Shown piece after piece: positions 42,367 to 51,455 of a stretch of 64,000 nt of DNA. The stretch's first letter is position 1. Each line of letters starts with the position of its first letter. This DNA is from an uncultured Armatimonadota bacterium (GTDB lineage Bacteria; Armatimonadota; Armatimonadia; Armatimonadales; Armatimonadaceae). The stretch lies in assembly GCA_903910385.1 (NCBI GenBank), contig CAIVZM010000029.1, positions 1 to 64,000 on the forward strand, in the 5' to 3' direction. Under the pieces are notes generated by a model, which was not told the origin of the DNA, ran no database searches, and was given only the letters and a program-made list of their open reading frames with translations. The translations under genes and the position numbers were made by a program.

Positions 42367-43436
42367 AAGGGTTTGTCGGGTGGTGGAGCATGAGGGCGCA
42401 GGCAGGAGGGGTTTTCGCCTTTGCGGCGTCTACGCTGATCGCCTTTGCGCCCGCTCTGCAAACGCTCGATAAGCCTGTGACCTATGCTGTCTCCGACCTC
42501 GGTCCGTTGCCGTCTCGTGTAGACGTGAATTTCCAACTGGCCGAGGATGGGACAGTGGTCGGGTGTTACCGGACTGACGAGGGACGAACGCGAGCCGCCG
42601 TCTGGCGCCAGAAGCAGCGAGTCGATCTGGAATCGCCTCCGGGTTTTCATGAGGGAATCGCTACCGGGATGACAGAGTCCGGGGAAATCGTCGGTTTCGT
42701 TTTCGATGCATCTGATGACCGGAAGCGCCATGCGGTTCTCTGGCGGAGCGGAAAGCCCGAATTCCTCGATGCTGAGAAATCCTTAAACGTTGATAACGGC
42801 GAGAATACGGTCGCGCTCGGCGCCTCCCGAAAGATCGTCGTCGGTCAAAGTCAAACATCGGATGGTAAAGCGGAAGCCGTTTTCTGGCGTAATGGGGTAC
42901 GCGCCGCCCTCGGCGTTTTAGAAAAAGGGGACTCCAGCGCCGCAACGGATGTGAATGAACGAGGCAATATCGTGGGATATTCTAACCTCGTCCCGCATGG
43001 CAAAAACCGCGCCTTCCTACGGGAGAATGGCAAGATGACTGAACTTCAACCGATATCCGGCGGCGACACCGCTCAGGCGTGGGCATTGAATAACATAGGG
43101 CAGGCGGTAGGGTGGTCAGATGCCTCCGGGGAAGGGTTGCATGCCACGTTGTGGCGCAATGGCAAGCCGGTTGATCTGGGAACTCTGGGAGATGAACCCT
43201 CCGCCGCGTATGATATTGCCGATAACGGCGATATTGTCGGCGGGTCTTCGGTCAACGAACGCACCTATCATGCCTTTCTCTACCGGAATGGCAAGATGAT
43301 TGATCTCAATTCCCTGTTGCCTAAAGATTCCGGCTGGACTCTGCGTCAGGCTCAGAGTATCAATAATCGGAGAGAAATTGTCGGAATAGGCTCCCATAAT
43401 CGGGAGCGTCGCGCCTTCCTGCTGACTCCGCAGTAA
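42363..43436 (+). CDS. HAF-repeat extracellular protein
   Basis: 357 residues. After an N-terminal hydrophobic segment (about 15-33) it contains about seven copies of the HAF repeat (TIGR02913): a VG..., then A-(V/F)-(L/W)-R/W-x-G unit, for example VVGCYRT...AAVW, VGFVFD...AVLWRSG, VVGQSQ...AVFWRNG, VGYSNL...AFLREN, VGWSDA...ATLWRNG, VGGSSV...AFLYRNG, VGIGSH...AFLL. The repeats are thought to form a propeller or solenoid on secreted proteins of unknown function. It starts inside the stop of the propeller protein gene (ATGA overlap). The 306 bases after it hold no gene but end in the mutM promoter. Confidence 0.82.
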   Translation: MKGFVGWWSMRAQAGGVFAFAASTLIAFAPALQTLDKPVTYAVSDLGPLPSRVDVNFQLAEDGTVVGCYRTDEGRTRAAVWRQKQRVDLESPPGFHEGIATGMTESGEIVGFVFDASDDRKRHAVLWRSGKPEFLDAEKSLNVDNGENTVALGASRKIVVGQSQTSDGKAEAVFWRNGVRAALGVLEKGDSSAATDVNERGNIVGYSNLVPHGKNRAFLRENGKMTELQPISGGDTAQAWALNNIGQAVGWSDASGEGLHATLWRNGKPVDLGTLGDEPSAAYDIADNGDIVGGSSVNERTYHAFLYRNGKMIDLNSLLPKDSGWTLRQAQSINNRREIVGIGSHNRERRAFLLTPQ

Positions 43437-43642
43437 ATATGGCTTTGATAAGAGCGTTGAGAAGCGAAGGGAATGCCCGAACCGGACGGCGCACAAAAAA
43501 TACAACGTATAGGTTCCGACATCCCTCTAATGATTGACCGGTCTATAGACGATATTTCCTCCCGTGGCTCAGGGGAAAGCGAATCGATAGGTTCGTCCCA
43601 GAAATTGAGATAGAGTTCACCACATCAATAAATTAATTTTCC

Positions 43643-43671
43643 TTGACGAGTTGAAGGCATCACGGTACAAT
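43643..43671 (+). promoter_or_regulatory. mutM promoter
   Basis: TTGACG (43643-43648), exactly 17 bases, TACAAT (43666-43671). It sits in an AT-rich stretch, about 70 bases before the mutM start. Confidence 0.75.
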
Positions 43672-43742
43672 AGTCCCGTTTTGTTGGGGGATGGACTCAG
43701 GTCAATCTTTGCCTGACAGGACACTATTAAGGATTGAAAAAC

Positions 43743-44675
43743 GTGCCGGAACTGCCGGAGGTCGAAACGTTACGTCGGGGTCTGGAAAAAAAAATCCAGG
43801 GACGATGTATCGTTAATACACAAATCACGAACGCAAAAATTCTAAAGGGGCAGAACGAAGAAGCGTTTTGTGAGCGGATATATAATCGACGTATCGGAAA
43901 CATTGACCGACGCGGCAAATACCTTCTGGCGACGCTGGAAAACGGCGTAGGAAATTTAACAACCACTAACCCAGACATGGCCGATGAGCCTGATTCCGCC
44001 CAGAACGCCAACGAACTGGATCATGCCCCCGTTTTCCTCTGTATTCATCTGAAAATGCGTGGTAATTTACGGGTGCAAGAGGCGAATGAACCGATCAGCC
44101 CGTATCATTGCCTCTCTCTCCGCTTCGATGATGGGAAAGAATTGCGTTACCATGATATGTGGACCTGGGGGGAAGTACGCGCCCTGACAGGCAAAGAGGT
44201 GGAAGCGATTCCGGGTCTGGCGAGTATGGGGCCGGAGCCGCTGGAAGTGGGATGGGATGGAACTGTGCTTTCCAGTAGTATCGGAAAGCGGCAAGGGCCT
44301 ATCAAGCCTGTTTTGCTGGATCAGAAAGTAGTGGCGGGCGTCGGGAACATTTATGCTGATGAAGCGTTGTTCCGGGCAGGTATCCACCCGGAGCGGTCGG
44401 CGGGAACGCTGACTGCCGGAGAACTGGATCGACTGGCGACACAAATTCGCGCTGTATTGAATGCGGCGGTCGCGGACGGCGGTTCTATGGGCGACTATGT
44501 GGATGAGGCGGGAAGCGCGGGACGCTTCGAACCAAAAGTTTATGACCGGGGCGGGAACCCCTGCTCGATATGCGGTGCGACGCTGGTAAAAATCCGGCTT
44601 GGCGGGCGCGGGACGGCGTTCTGTCCGACGTGCCAGCCCAAAAACGGCAGTGCCGTGGTAGTAGAAAAAATCTGA
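43743..44675 (+). CDS. mutM: Formamidopyrimidine-DNA glycosylase
   Basis: 310 residues from the GTG at 43743. This start is decided by chemistry: the enzyme needs an N-terminal proline (after removal of fMet), and the frame reads (V/M)PELPEVETL directly from this GTG; AAGGA lies nine bases before it. It removes 8-oxoguanine and formamidopyrimidines from DNA and cuts the strand. The zinc finger is at the C-terminus (CSICGATL...CPTC), and the helix-two-turn-helix motif VVAGVGNIYADEALFRAGIHP is present. An insertion of about 25 residues (NLTTTNPDMADEPD...NELDHAPV) lies in the N-terminal domain before HLKMRGNLRV. It is the only gene of base-excision repair in the window. Confidence 0.95.
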   Translation: MPELPEVETLRRGLEKKIQGRCIVNTQITNAKILKGQNEEAFCERIYNRRIGNIDRRGKYLLATLENGVGNLTTTNPDMADEPDSAQNANELDHAPVFLCIHLKMRGNLRVQEANEPISPYHCLSLRFDDGKELRYHDMWTWGEVRALTGKEVEAIPGLASMGPEPLEVGWDGTVLSSSIGKRQGPIKPVLLDQKVVAGVGNIYADEALFRAGIHPERSAGTLTAGELDRLATQIRAVLNAAVADGGSMGDYVDEAGSAGRFEPKVYDRGGNPCSICGATLVKIRLGGRGTAFCPTCQPKNGSAVVVEKI

Positions 44676-44746
44676 AAGAAATATACACGATGAACAAGAG
44701 CGGGTTGGGGAAAGCGGCCCGCGCTTTGAGGAGCATTCATTAGCTT

Positions 44747-46456
44747 ATGTCCGACGAAACGACTGGCGCGACGACAACCGCAGAAGCGGAACCGGTATCG
44801 GTTCCCCCTGTAGAGACGTCCGCCCCTGTAGAGGTTGCCCAGACTAATGGCCTCGCGTCCGCTCCGGCGGCGGAGAGCGCCGCCCCGGTGACGGAATTGA
44901 CCGCCCCGGTTGCGGAGGCTTCCGTGCCTGAACCGGAACTGACCATGGAAGATTATCTGGAGCAGATGCCCCCGCTTGATGAGATCGAGGTCCCCGGCGC
45001 GGATTCGGAACCCCGACGTGGCGGCGGGCGTGGACGTGGGCGTCGCAATAACGACGACGACGCGGACAGTCTGCGGGCGGGGCAACTTGTCACCGGAACT
45101 GTCGTTCACATCGACTCCGAAGGCGTGCTGGTAGATGTCGGGATGAAGTCGGAGGGGTTGATTCGCCCCAACGAACTCTCCCGCGAACCTGTCCAGAACA
45201 TGGAAGATGTGGTCAAGGTCGGCGATAAGGTCGATGTGATCGTTCTTGATCCGGAAGGAAAAGACGGTAACGTTCTCCTTTCCAAAAAGCGTGCCGACTT
45301 CGAACGCGCCTGGGACAAGGTTCAGGAAGCTTTGGTGGATGGTCGCATCCTGAGCGCTATGGTTGATGACCGCGTTCGTGGCGGTCTGGTGGTCAACCTT
45401 GGTATTCGCGGTTTTGTCCCGGCTTCTCATGTCGGTAATGGCAAAATCAAAAATATCGAGAAATATGTCGGTCAGAGCATCCCGCTGAAGGTTCTGGAAG
45501 TGGATCGGGCGAACCGCAAAGTCGTCCTCTCCCACAAGCTCGCCACCGAAGAAGAGCGAGAACGCGAAAAGAAAGAAACGCTTGGCGCTCTTGGGGAAGG
45601 GCAGGTACGTACGGGAACTGTTCGGCGTGTCGCCGATTACGGCGCCTTCGTTGACCTCGGCGGCATCGACGGTTTGCTGCACGTTTCCGAAATGTCCTGG
45701 ACTCGTGTCAAGCATCCTTCCGATGTTCTCAAAGTCGGCGATCAGATTCAGGTCATGATCTTGCGCCTGAGTCTTGATCAGGGACGTATCAGCCTTGGTA
45801 TGCGCCAGATTCTGCCCGACCCGTGGCAGGAAGCGGCGGCGAAATATCAGGTCGGCGATACGGTGGAAGGTGAAGTCACTCGTCTGGTTCCGTTTGGAGC
45901 CTTTGTCCTGCTGGAAGGTGGGATTGAGGGGATTATCCCGAACAGTGAACTGGCGCACCGACGTATCGCCAAGCCCGCCGATGTTGTGGATCAGGGTCAG
46001 CAGGTACAGGTGAAGGTCATCGATGTTCGTCCTGATGAACGTCGTATGACTTTGTCCCTTCGCGCACTTCAACCGCGTGAAGCGGATACAGGTTACCGTG
46101 ACCGACCGGAACGCACCGGGCCTCCTGCGCCGGGTGGCGCGACTCCTCCTCCTCCAGCGGCGGATGATGCCAGCGGTGGACGACGTGAGAAGCGCGGCGA
46201 TCGCCGTGGTGGCGGCGGTCGGCGTGAAGACGATGACTTCCGACAGTACATGGGGCGTGGCGATAGCGGTGGTGGCGGCGGCATGACCATCGGGGATATG
46301 TTCCCTGAACTGATGAGCGCCAGCCGAGGTACGGGTAAGAAAGAAAAGCGTCGTCGTCCGGTGGAAGAAGATGATGACGATCTTTCCAACCTGGATTTCG
46401 ATGTTGAGGAAACCACGGAAGAACCTGCTACCACGGAGACAGCAGAGCAGGAATAA
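44747..46456 (+). CDS. rpsA: Ribosomal protein S1 with acidic N-terminal and RGG-like C-terminal extensions
   Basis: 569 residues. Four S1 (OB-fold) RNA-binding domains are clear, at about residues 110-180, 200-270, 285-355 and 370-440 (GQLVTGTVVHI..., GRILSAMVDDR..., GQVRTGTVRRVADYGAFVDL..., GDTVEGEVTRLVPFGAFVLL...). It helps translate structured mRNA and leaderless or weakly SD-dependent mRNA may depend on it differently. The first 105 residues are Ala/Pro/Val/Glu-rich with a short Gly/Arg/Asp stretch. The C-terminus is an unusual Gly-Arg-rich region (GGRREKRGDRRGGGGRR) followed by a conserved-looking MTIGDMFPELM and an acidic tail. Ends at a strong terminator. Confidence 0.92.
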   Translation: MSDETTGATTTAEAEPVSVPPVETSAPVEVAQTNGLASAPAAESAAPVTELTAPVAEASVPEPELTMEDYLEQMPPLDEIEVPGADSEPRRGGGRGRGRRNNDDDADSLRAGQLVTGTVVHIDSEGVLVDVGMKSEGLIRPNELSREPVQNMEDVVKVGDKVDVIVLDPEGKDGNVLLSKKRADFERAWDKVQEALVDGRILSAMVDDRVRGGLVVNLGIRGFVPASHVGNGKIKNIEKYVGQSIPLKVLEVDRANRKVVLSHKLATEEEREREKKETLGALGEGQVRTGTVRRVADYGAFVDLGGIDGLLHVSEMSWTRVKHPSDVLKVGDQIQVMILRLSLDQGRISLGMRQILPDPWQEAAAKYQVGDTVEGEVTRLVPFGAFVLLEGGIEGIIPNSELAHRRIAKPADVVDQGQQVQVKVIDVRPDERRMTLSLRALQPREADTGYRDRPERTGPPAPGGATPPPPAADDASGGRREKRGDRRGGGGRREDDDFRQYMGRGDSGGGGGMTIGDMFPELMSASRGTGKKEKRRRPVEEDDDDLSNLDFDVEETTEEPATTETAEQE

Positions 46457-46528
46457 CGCCTTTTTCTGATGGTTTTCACAGGTTGAGAAAGCGTAAACGT
46501 ATAGTGGCGTTTGCCATAACGATAACGC

Positions 46529-46577
46529 AAAGGGGCGAAGGGGTGACAGTAATATGTCGCTCCTTCGCCCCTTTTTA
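46529..46577 (+). terminator. rpsA terminator
   Basis: AAAGGGGCGAAGG (46529-46541) pairs with CCTTCGCCCCTTT (46562-46574), followed by a T run (46572-46576). An in-frame ATG of the next gene lies inside it (46554), which argues for a later start. Confidence 0.92.
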
Positions 46578-46613
46578 TTGCAGACGAACTGTCTCGGGAG
46601 ATATAACACGGGC

Positions 46614-47459
46614 ATGAGTATGGCGGAAAACCCGTCGCAACGACCTCTGGTCGTTCTTCGGCCACAACGCGGCAAAGCGTCCCTGAACTTGCTGGAAATC
46701 TGGCAGTTCCGTGACCTTTTAACAACGCTGGCGCAACGAGATATCAAACTCCGTTATCGTCAGACGGCGCTGGGCGCGATATGGGTGGTTTTCCAACCCT
46801 TGTTGGCGGCTGGTATCTTCTCCCTCGTTTTTGGGGCGATTGGCAAATTTCCCAGTGATGGGCTTCCGTACTTCCTCTTCGCCTTCGCCGGTCAACTCGG
46901 ATGGGGAGCATTCGCCAATACCCTGACTAAGAGTGGCAACTGTCTGGTGCAGAACTCCGCTCTTGTCTCCAAAGTCTTTTTTCCTCGGCTTATACTGCCG
47001 TTCTCCACCATTTTTTCGACATTACTGGATTTTGGCGTCGGTCTGGTCGTCATGATTTTCCTGCTGGCGATCAATGGAATCAATCCCGGTCTCGCTATTC
47101 TGGCCACTCCGTTGTGGCTTCTGGCGTTAATGGCGCTGGGATTGGGTCTTGGGCTGTTCGCTGCCGCATTGACGGTCTCTTATCGTGATGTACAGTACAT
47201 TCTTCCGGTATTGATTCCGCTGATGATGTATGCGACCCCGGTCGCCTACTCCCTCTCCGCCGCTCCGCCGAAATTAGCCGTCATTCTCGCCGCCAATCCG
47301 ATTGCACCCCTGATCGAAGGGTTGCGTTGGTCATTGACCGGGCGTGGGACGCTCAACTGGCTTTATGTGGCGTATGCTGTAGCGTTCACTTTAGTCATCC
47401 TGTTTCTGGGGATGGTGTATTTCCGGAATATGGAACGGAGATTCGCCGATGTCATCTAA
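46614..47459 (+). CDS. ABC-2 type permease for polysaccharide export
   Basis: 281 residues from the ATG at 46614; an earlier ATG at 46554 lies inside the rpsA terminator and is unlikely. Six transmembrane segments and the motif LAQRDIKLRYRQTALGAIWVVFQPLL are typical of Wzm/TagG-type permeases, which move undecaprenyl-linked O-antigen or wall polymers across the inner membrane. It pairs with the ATPase gene that starts 11 bases before its stop. The C-terminal VPLIEGLRW-like and YFRNMERRFADVI ends also fit. With the downstream pyruvyl transferase and glycosyltransferase it forms a small polysaccharide export locus. Confidence 0.9.
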   Translation: MSMAENPSQRPLVVLRPQRGKASLNLLEIWQFRDLLTTLAQRDIKLRYRQTALGAIWVVFQPLLAAGIFSLVFGAIGKFPSDGLPYFLFAFAGQLGWGAFANTLTKSGNCLVQNSALVSKVFFPRLILPFSTIFSTLLDFGVGLVVMIFLLAINGINPGLAILATPLWLLALMALGLGLGLFAAALTVSYRDVQYILPVLIPLMMYATPVAYSLSAAPPKLAVILAANPIAPLIEGLRWSLTGRGTLNWLYVAYAVAFTLVILFLGMVYFRNMERRFADVI

Positions 47460-48693
47460 AGCGAATCTGGCGCTCAGTATCGACCATTTATCCAAATCGT
47501 ACGCAATCGCTCGGAACTCCGAGAGCCACACGACTCTGGCGGAGGCGCTGGCGGCGCGTTTGCGAAATCCTCTGCCCCGTCAGGAGAAGGAAATCTTCTG
47601 GGCATTAGAGGATATCTCCTTCGATGTCGGCTACGGTGAAGTGGTTGGATTGATTGGGCGCAATGGGGCGGGCAAAAGCACCCTTTTGAAAGTCATCAGC
47701 CGGATTACTGAACCCACGGACGGTGAAGTGCGTCTGTACGGACGCGTTGGTAGCCTGCTGGAGGTGGGGACGGGCTTTCACCCGGAATTGACCGGGAGAG
47801 AGAATATCTTCCTGAATGGCGCTATTCTCGGAATGCGGCGGCGAGAAATCGAACGCCATTTCGATGCGATCGTCGATTTCGCCGGTGTCGAAAAGTTTCT
47901 GGAAACGCCGGTCAAACGGTATTCTTCCGGGATGTATGTCCGATTGGCGTTCGCTGTTGCAGCGCATCTGGAACCTGAAATTTTGATCGTAGATGAAGTT
48001 CTGGCGGTCGGCGACGCTGATTTTCAACGGAAATGCCTGGACAAAATGCAGGATGTCGCGACACAGGGACGTACCGTGCTTTTCGTCAGTCATAATCTGG
48101 GAATCTTGCAACGTCTCTGTCAGCGGGGCATTCTCCTGCAAAATCATCGGGTGGGATTGGATGCGCCGATTCAGGAAGCGGTGGGCGAATACCTTCGCAC
48201 GATGGAGCAGTCCGCATCCGTTGACCTCTCCAACCGGCAGGATCGGCGCGGCGCGGGTCTTGTGCGCCTGAAATCGGTCGAGGTTTCTACCGGAGGCGAA
48301 ATGCCCTCGCTGACCTTGACTACCGGCGGCCCGGCGCGATTCGTCTTTGGTCTGTCGGGAATGGCGCCGGGAATCTCGTTACTGTTCAGTCTCTATGATA
48401 ATCACGGGCAGGCGATTGCCGGATTCAGTAGCGCAATTCCGGGACCGCAGGACGGCCGCGATGTGACCTTGAATGATACGTTTGTCTGCGAGATAGATTC
48501 CTTTCTGCTGATTCCCGGTCGTTATCGGCTGAATGTGGCGGTGATGTCTGGAAGCGCGATGCAGGATCATGTGGAGGCCGCCGCCATTTTCGATGTTGAA
48601 CCCGGTCAGATCGAAGGTCGTCTGGTCGATGTCAATCGGGTCTATGGGGTAGTCTCTTTGCCCCACCGATGGATTGCGCCGGGGAATAAATAG
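47449..48693 (+). CDS. ABC transporter ATP-binding subunit with Wzt-like C-terminal domain
   Basis: 414 residues. Walker A GRNGAGKST is at residues 70-78, the signature YSSGMYVRLAFA near 160, Walker B ILIVDEVLAVGD near 185, and the H-loop VSHN near 215. Residues about 260-405 form an extra beta-sandwich like the Wzt C-terminal domain that recognises the capped end of an O-antigen chain. It therefore likely energises export of a chain with a specific terminal modification, maybe the pyruvylated sugar made by the next gene's product. Its start overlaps the permease stop by 11 bases; the next gene starts one base after its stop. Confidence 0.92.
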   Translation: MSSKANLALSIDHLSKSYAIARNSESHTTLAEALAARLRNPLPRQEKEIFWALEDISFDVGYGEVVGLIGRNGAGKSTLLKVISRITEPTDGEVRLYGRVGSLLEVGTGFHPELTGRENIFLNGAILGMRRREIERHFDAIVDFAGVEKFLETPVKRYSSGMYVRLAFAVAAHLEPEILIVDEVLAVGDADFQRKCLDKMQDVATQGRTVLFVSHNLGILQRLCQRGILLQNHRVGLDAPIQEAVGEYLRTMEQSASVDLSNRQDRRGAGLVRLKSVEVSTGGEMPSLTLTTGGPARFVFGLSGMAPGISLLFSLYDNHGQAIAGFSSAIPGPQDGRDVTLNDTFVCEIDSFLLIPGRYRLNVAVMSGSAMQDHVEAAAIFDVEPGQIEGRLVDVNRVYGVVSLPHRWIAPGNK

Positions 48694-48694
48694 C

Positions 48695-49783
48695 ATGAGT
48701 TTTATCGGTCATCAGGTGCATCAGTTCCGATGGAATCTGCCTCTGATTCAGGAACGTACGGCGTTGCCCCGTTCCCGTCCCCGCGCCGCCTATATCGGGT
48801 GGCATGGCAACGGCAATCTCGGAGACGATGCCATGTTTCGGGCGGCAAGTCAATTATTGCCGGGGCATTCACTGGCTACCTTTCAGTTGCCGCAGCGGGA
48901 ACGGTATTTGCGAAATTTCGGACTCTCCGGCGGCAGGTTTTTCGATGCCGTTATTCTGGGCGGCGGCACTTTGATCAATCCGCTCTGGATGGATTTCATT
49001 CGGGAGGCGATAGACGGTGGAGCGCCGCTGTATACGCTGGGGACCGGCGTCGGAAGTTGCGGCTTCGAGCAACCGGACGGCATAGAAATTAAGGGATGGA
49101 AAGAGATGCTGTCCCGATTCAAGCGGGTTGGCGTCCGGGGACCGCGTTCCCGACAATCGTTGCAGGAGATTGGCGTCCAATCGGAGATCATTGGTGATCT
49201 TGCCTTAACATTGACGCAAGAGACGGTTCCGGAACGATCTGATCCCCCGCGTCTCGCTCTGAATATCGCTCTGGCGGAAGGAACGGATTACGATGCGCCT
49301 GAAAACGCTTTCTTGCAGGAAGCGGAGGCGGTAACGCGTGATTTTATATCCCGAGGTTGGGAGGTCGTTCCGTTTGCGATGACCCCTGCCGATGTGGCGC
49401 CGGTGACCCGGTTCCTTAAAGAAATCGGGCGACCCGATCAAACGACGCCGGTTCTGAGTTCAGCGGAGCAGTTCTTCGCTCTTGTCGGTCCCTGCGTTTT
49501 CACGATGGCGGTGCGTCTGCACGGCGCGATTCTGTCGACCTGTGTCGGCGTCCCGCCGCTGATGCTGGGGTATCGTGACAAGTGTCTGGATTTTATGGAA
49601 TCTATCGGTATGCCGGAATGGCATGTAGGTTTGAGCGAGGCTCAACCGGGAGAGATAACCGACCGCGCACAGGCGCTGGCGCAAATCGCTCCCCGCTTGC
49701 GTCATGAGACTCTGGGACGGGCGAAGACGTTACAGAAGCGGATCAAGGCGTACGCCGCTGAGAGTTTCGCTCCATCTTCCTGA
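48695..49783 (+). CDS. Polysaccharide pyruvyl transferase family protein (CsaB-like)
   Basis: 362 residues from the ATG at 48695; a TTG at 48674 in the same frame lies inside the upstream gene and is not needed. The pattern AAYIGWHGNGNLGDDAMFRAA with later YTLGTGVGS and GPRSRQSLQEIG is that of the polysaccharide pyruvyl transferase family (PF04230), which attaches ketal-linked pyruvate from phosphoenolpyruvate to sugars. In Bacillus, CsaB-type pyruvylation makes the wall polymer that anchors S-layer proteins. The near-contact with the ABC genes supports a role in finishing the exported glycan. No SLH-domain protein is in the window. Confidence 0.88.
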   Translation: MSFIGHQVHQFRWNLPLIQERTALPRSRPRAAYIGWHGNGNLGDDAMFRAASQLLPGHSLATFQLPQRERYLRNFGLSGGRFFDAVILGGGTLINPLWMDFIREAIDGGAPLYTLGTGVGSCGFEQPDGIEIKGWKEMLSRFKRVGVRGPRSRQSLQEIGVQSEIIGDLALTLTQETVPERSDPPRLALNIALAEGTDYDAPENAFLQEAEAVTRDFISRGWEVVPFAMTPADVAPVTRFLKEIGRPDQTTPVLSSAEQFFALVGPCVFTMAVRLHGAILSTCVGVPPLMLGYRDKCLDFMESIGMPEWHVGLSEAQPGEITDRAQALAQIAPRLRHETLGRAKTLQKRIKAYAAESFAPSS

Positions 49784-49851
49784 AGACGCTGGCAAATATT
49801 GGATGTATTTCGCGCCCCTTACGATATGCTCTATCGATTAGGTAACTTGTT

Positions 49852-50799
49852 TTGAAGTGCTCTATATTAATCAGTACATATAACCGGGCGACGCATCTTC
49901 GCGAAACTCTGGCGTCTCTTGGTCGCGTTCAGGTTCCGCAGGGAATACAGGCGGAAGCGGTCATCATCGATAATCGCTCAACCGATGAAACGCCGGAGGT
50001 GATCCATAACGCACACTCCCCGGTGATGCCTATACGATACCTGTATGAGCCTCGCCCCGGCAAGTCCCACGCTCTGAACCGAGCGCTGGCGGCGACACAG
50101 AGCGATATCCTGCTTTTTACCGATGATGATCTACGTTTTCCAACGGACTGGATCGAGCGAATGTGCCTTCCGATACGACAGGGCGGGTTTCATGGGGTCG
50201 TCGGCGGAGTCAAAACAGCTCCTCATTTGATTCGTCCGGAGATAGACGCCTTCTGTTACGAACTGCTCGCTGATACCGGGAATTTCGATCCTAAAAACCC
50301 CACGCAAATGGTCGGGGCGAATATGGCGATTGCACGGGAAGTGTTTTCCCGGATACCGGCATTCGACCCGGAACTCGGTCCGGCGGGACATGGTTCGGGT
50401 GAGGAAGGGATTTTGACGTTACAGTTTCTGTGTGCAGGTTTTCGTCTCGCTACAGCGCTGAATGTCACGGTAGAGCATCATTTTGAGAAATTTCGATTAC
50501 AGCGCAAGAGTTTTGTTGCGCTTGCGGATAAAGTAGGGCGCTCCACTGCGTATGTGTTGTATCACTGGGATCATTATGGCATGACAAAAGCGCCCGCCCG
50601 GCTGATGCGTGAACGTCTTTGCTATCTGCAGTGGCGATTGCATAATGCGGGCGAAAGTCGTCGGGAATTTGGCATCCATCCGACCGAAATGAACTTTCTG
50701 GTAGAGATTGCCAAGTACCGGCAGTGGAAAATCGAATCCTCCCGGCCGCGTAACTATGAGAAGCATGGACTGGTCAAGATCAACGGAATCAAATCCTGA
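49852..50799 (+). CDS. Glycosyltransferase family 2
   Basis: 315 residues. TTG at 49852 is the probable start, with AGG nine bases upstream; no ATG lies close. The GT-A fold is clear: CSILISTYNRATHLRETLASL at the N-terminus, VIIDNRSTDETPEVI, and the DxD-type metal motif LLFTDDDLRF near residues 86-95, followed by GVVGGVKT and MAIAREVF. It transfers a sugar from a nucleotide donor, very likely to the polysaccharide exported by the genes upstream. No transmembrane helix is seen. coaE begins 14 bases after its stop, so it may share that transcript. Confidence 0.92.
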   Translation: MKCSILISTYNRATHLRETLASLGRVQVPQGIQAEAVIIDNRSTDETPEVIHNAHSPVMPIRYLYEPRPGKSHALNRALAATQSDILLFTDDDLRFPTDWIERMCLPIRQGGFHGVVGGVKTAPHLIRPEIDAFCYELLADTGNFDPKNPTQMVGANMAIAREVFSRIPAFDPELGPAGHGSGEEGILTLQFLCAGFRLATALNVTVEHHFEKFRLQRKSFVALADKVGRSTAYVLYHWDHYGMTKAPARLMRERLCYLQWRLHNAGESRREFGIHPTEMNFLVEIAKYRQWKIESSRPRNYEKHGLVKINGIKS

Positions 50800-50813
50800 A
50801 GAAAGCGTGGGGC

Positions 50814-51455
50814 GTGAAAGTTATTGGCGTCACCGGAGGAATCGCCTCCGGTAAAAGTACGGTGATGCGAATGTTTGCTGCTCGGGGCGCATCCCTATTT
50901 TCCGCAGATGAAGACGCCCGCGCCGTTTTAAGCGCCGATTCGCCGATTCTTGAGCAAGTTTTCTCTCTCTTTCCCTCGGTCAGGCGGGAAGATGGAACGC
51001 TGGATCGCGCCGGTCTCGCCACGATTATCTTCGCCAATCCCGCGGACCGTGAGCGACTGGAAGCGCTGACCCATCCGGCGATCTTTGAGCGAATGCAATT
51101 GGTCATCACCCGAAAGCGTAAAGAAATGTCGGATGATCCTCACGATTGCCCTGTCGTATTCTATGAAGTGCCGCTCCTCTTCGAAAAGAAACGGGAAGGG
51201 CTTTTCGACGCCATCATCGCCGTTTATGCTCCCCCGGAAATCCTCGCGCAGCGATTGCAGGCGCGGGAAAAAGTGGCAGGGCGACCCCCGCTGACTGAAC
51301 AGGAGATCGCTCAGAGGCTCGCAGCCCAGTTGCCCGTCGAGGAAAAAGCCCGACGCGCCGATTTTGTCATCCGAACCGATGTTCCCTTAAGCGACACCGA
51401 AGCCGCCGTTGATCGAATATTTAAACAACTCACTCAAACGGAAGCTCTGGAATGA
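50814..51455 (+). CDS. coaE: Dephospho-CoA kinase
   Basis: 213 residues, normal length, with a GTG start at 50814. It carries out the last step of coenzyme A synthesis, phosphorylating the 3'-OH of dephospho-CoA. The P-loop GGIASGKST (residues 8-16) and the lid segment GRPPLTEQEIAQRLAAQLPVEEKARRADFVI are present. The ATGA-type overlap with the next gene (51452) shows translational coupling to a PAP2-like protein, an uncommon neighbour. It sits downstream of the polysaccharide locus in the same direction. Confidence 0.96.
   Translation: MKVIGVTGGIASGKSTVMRMFAARGASLFSADEDARAVLSADSPILEQVFSLFPSVRREDGTLDRAGLATIIFANPADRERLEALTHPAIFERMQLVITRKRKEMSDDPHDCPVVFYEVPLLFEKKREGLFDAIIAVYAPPEILAQRLQAREKVAGRPPLTEQEIAQRLAAQLPVEEKARRADFVIRTDVPLSDTEAAVDRIFKQLTQTEALE

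Noticed and set aside
46554-46613. Longer N-terminus of the ABC-2 permease from the ATG at 46554
   Set aside because: This ATG lies inside the rpsA terminator hairpin and the extra residues do not fit the family; the ATG at 46614 is preferred.
44540-46747. A 735-codon open frame on the minus strand opposite rpsA
   Set aside because: The plus strand encodes four clear S1 domains; the antisense frame is a by-product of its codon bias and has no domain.
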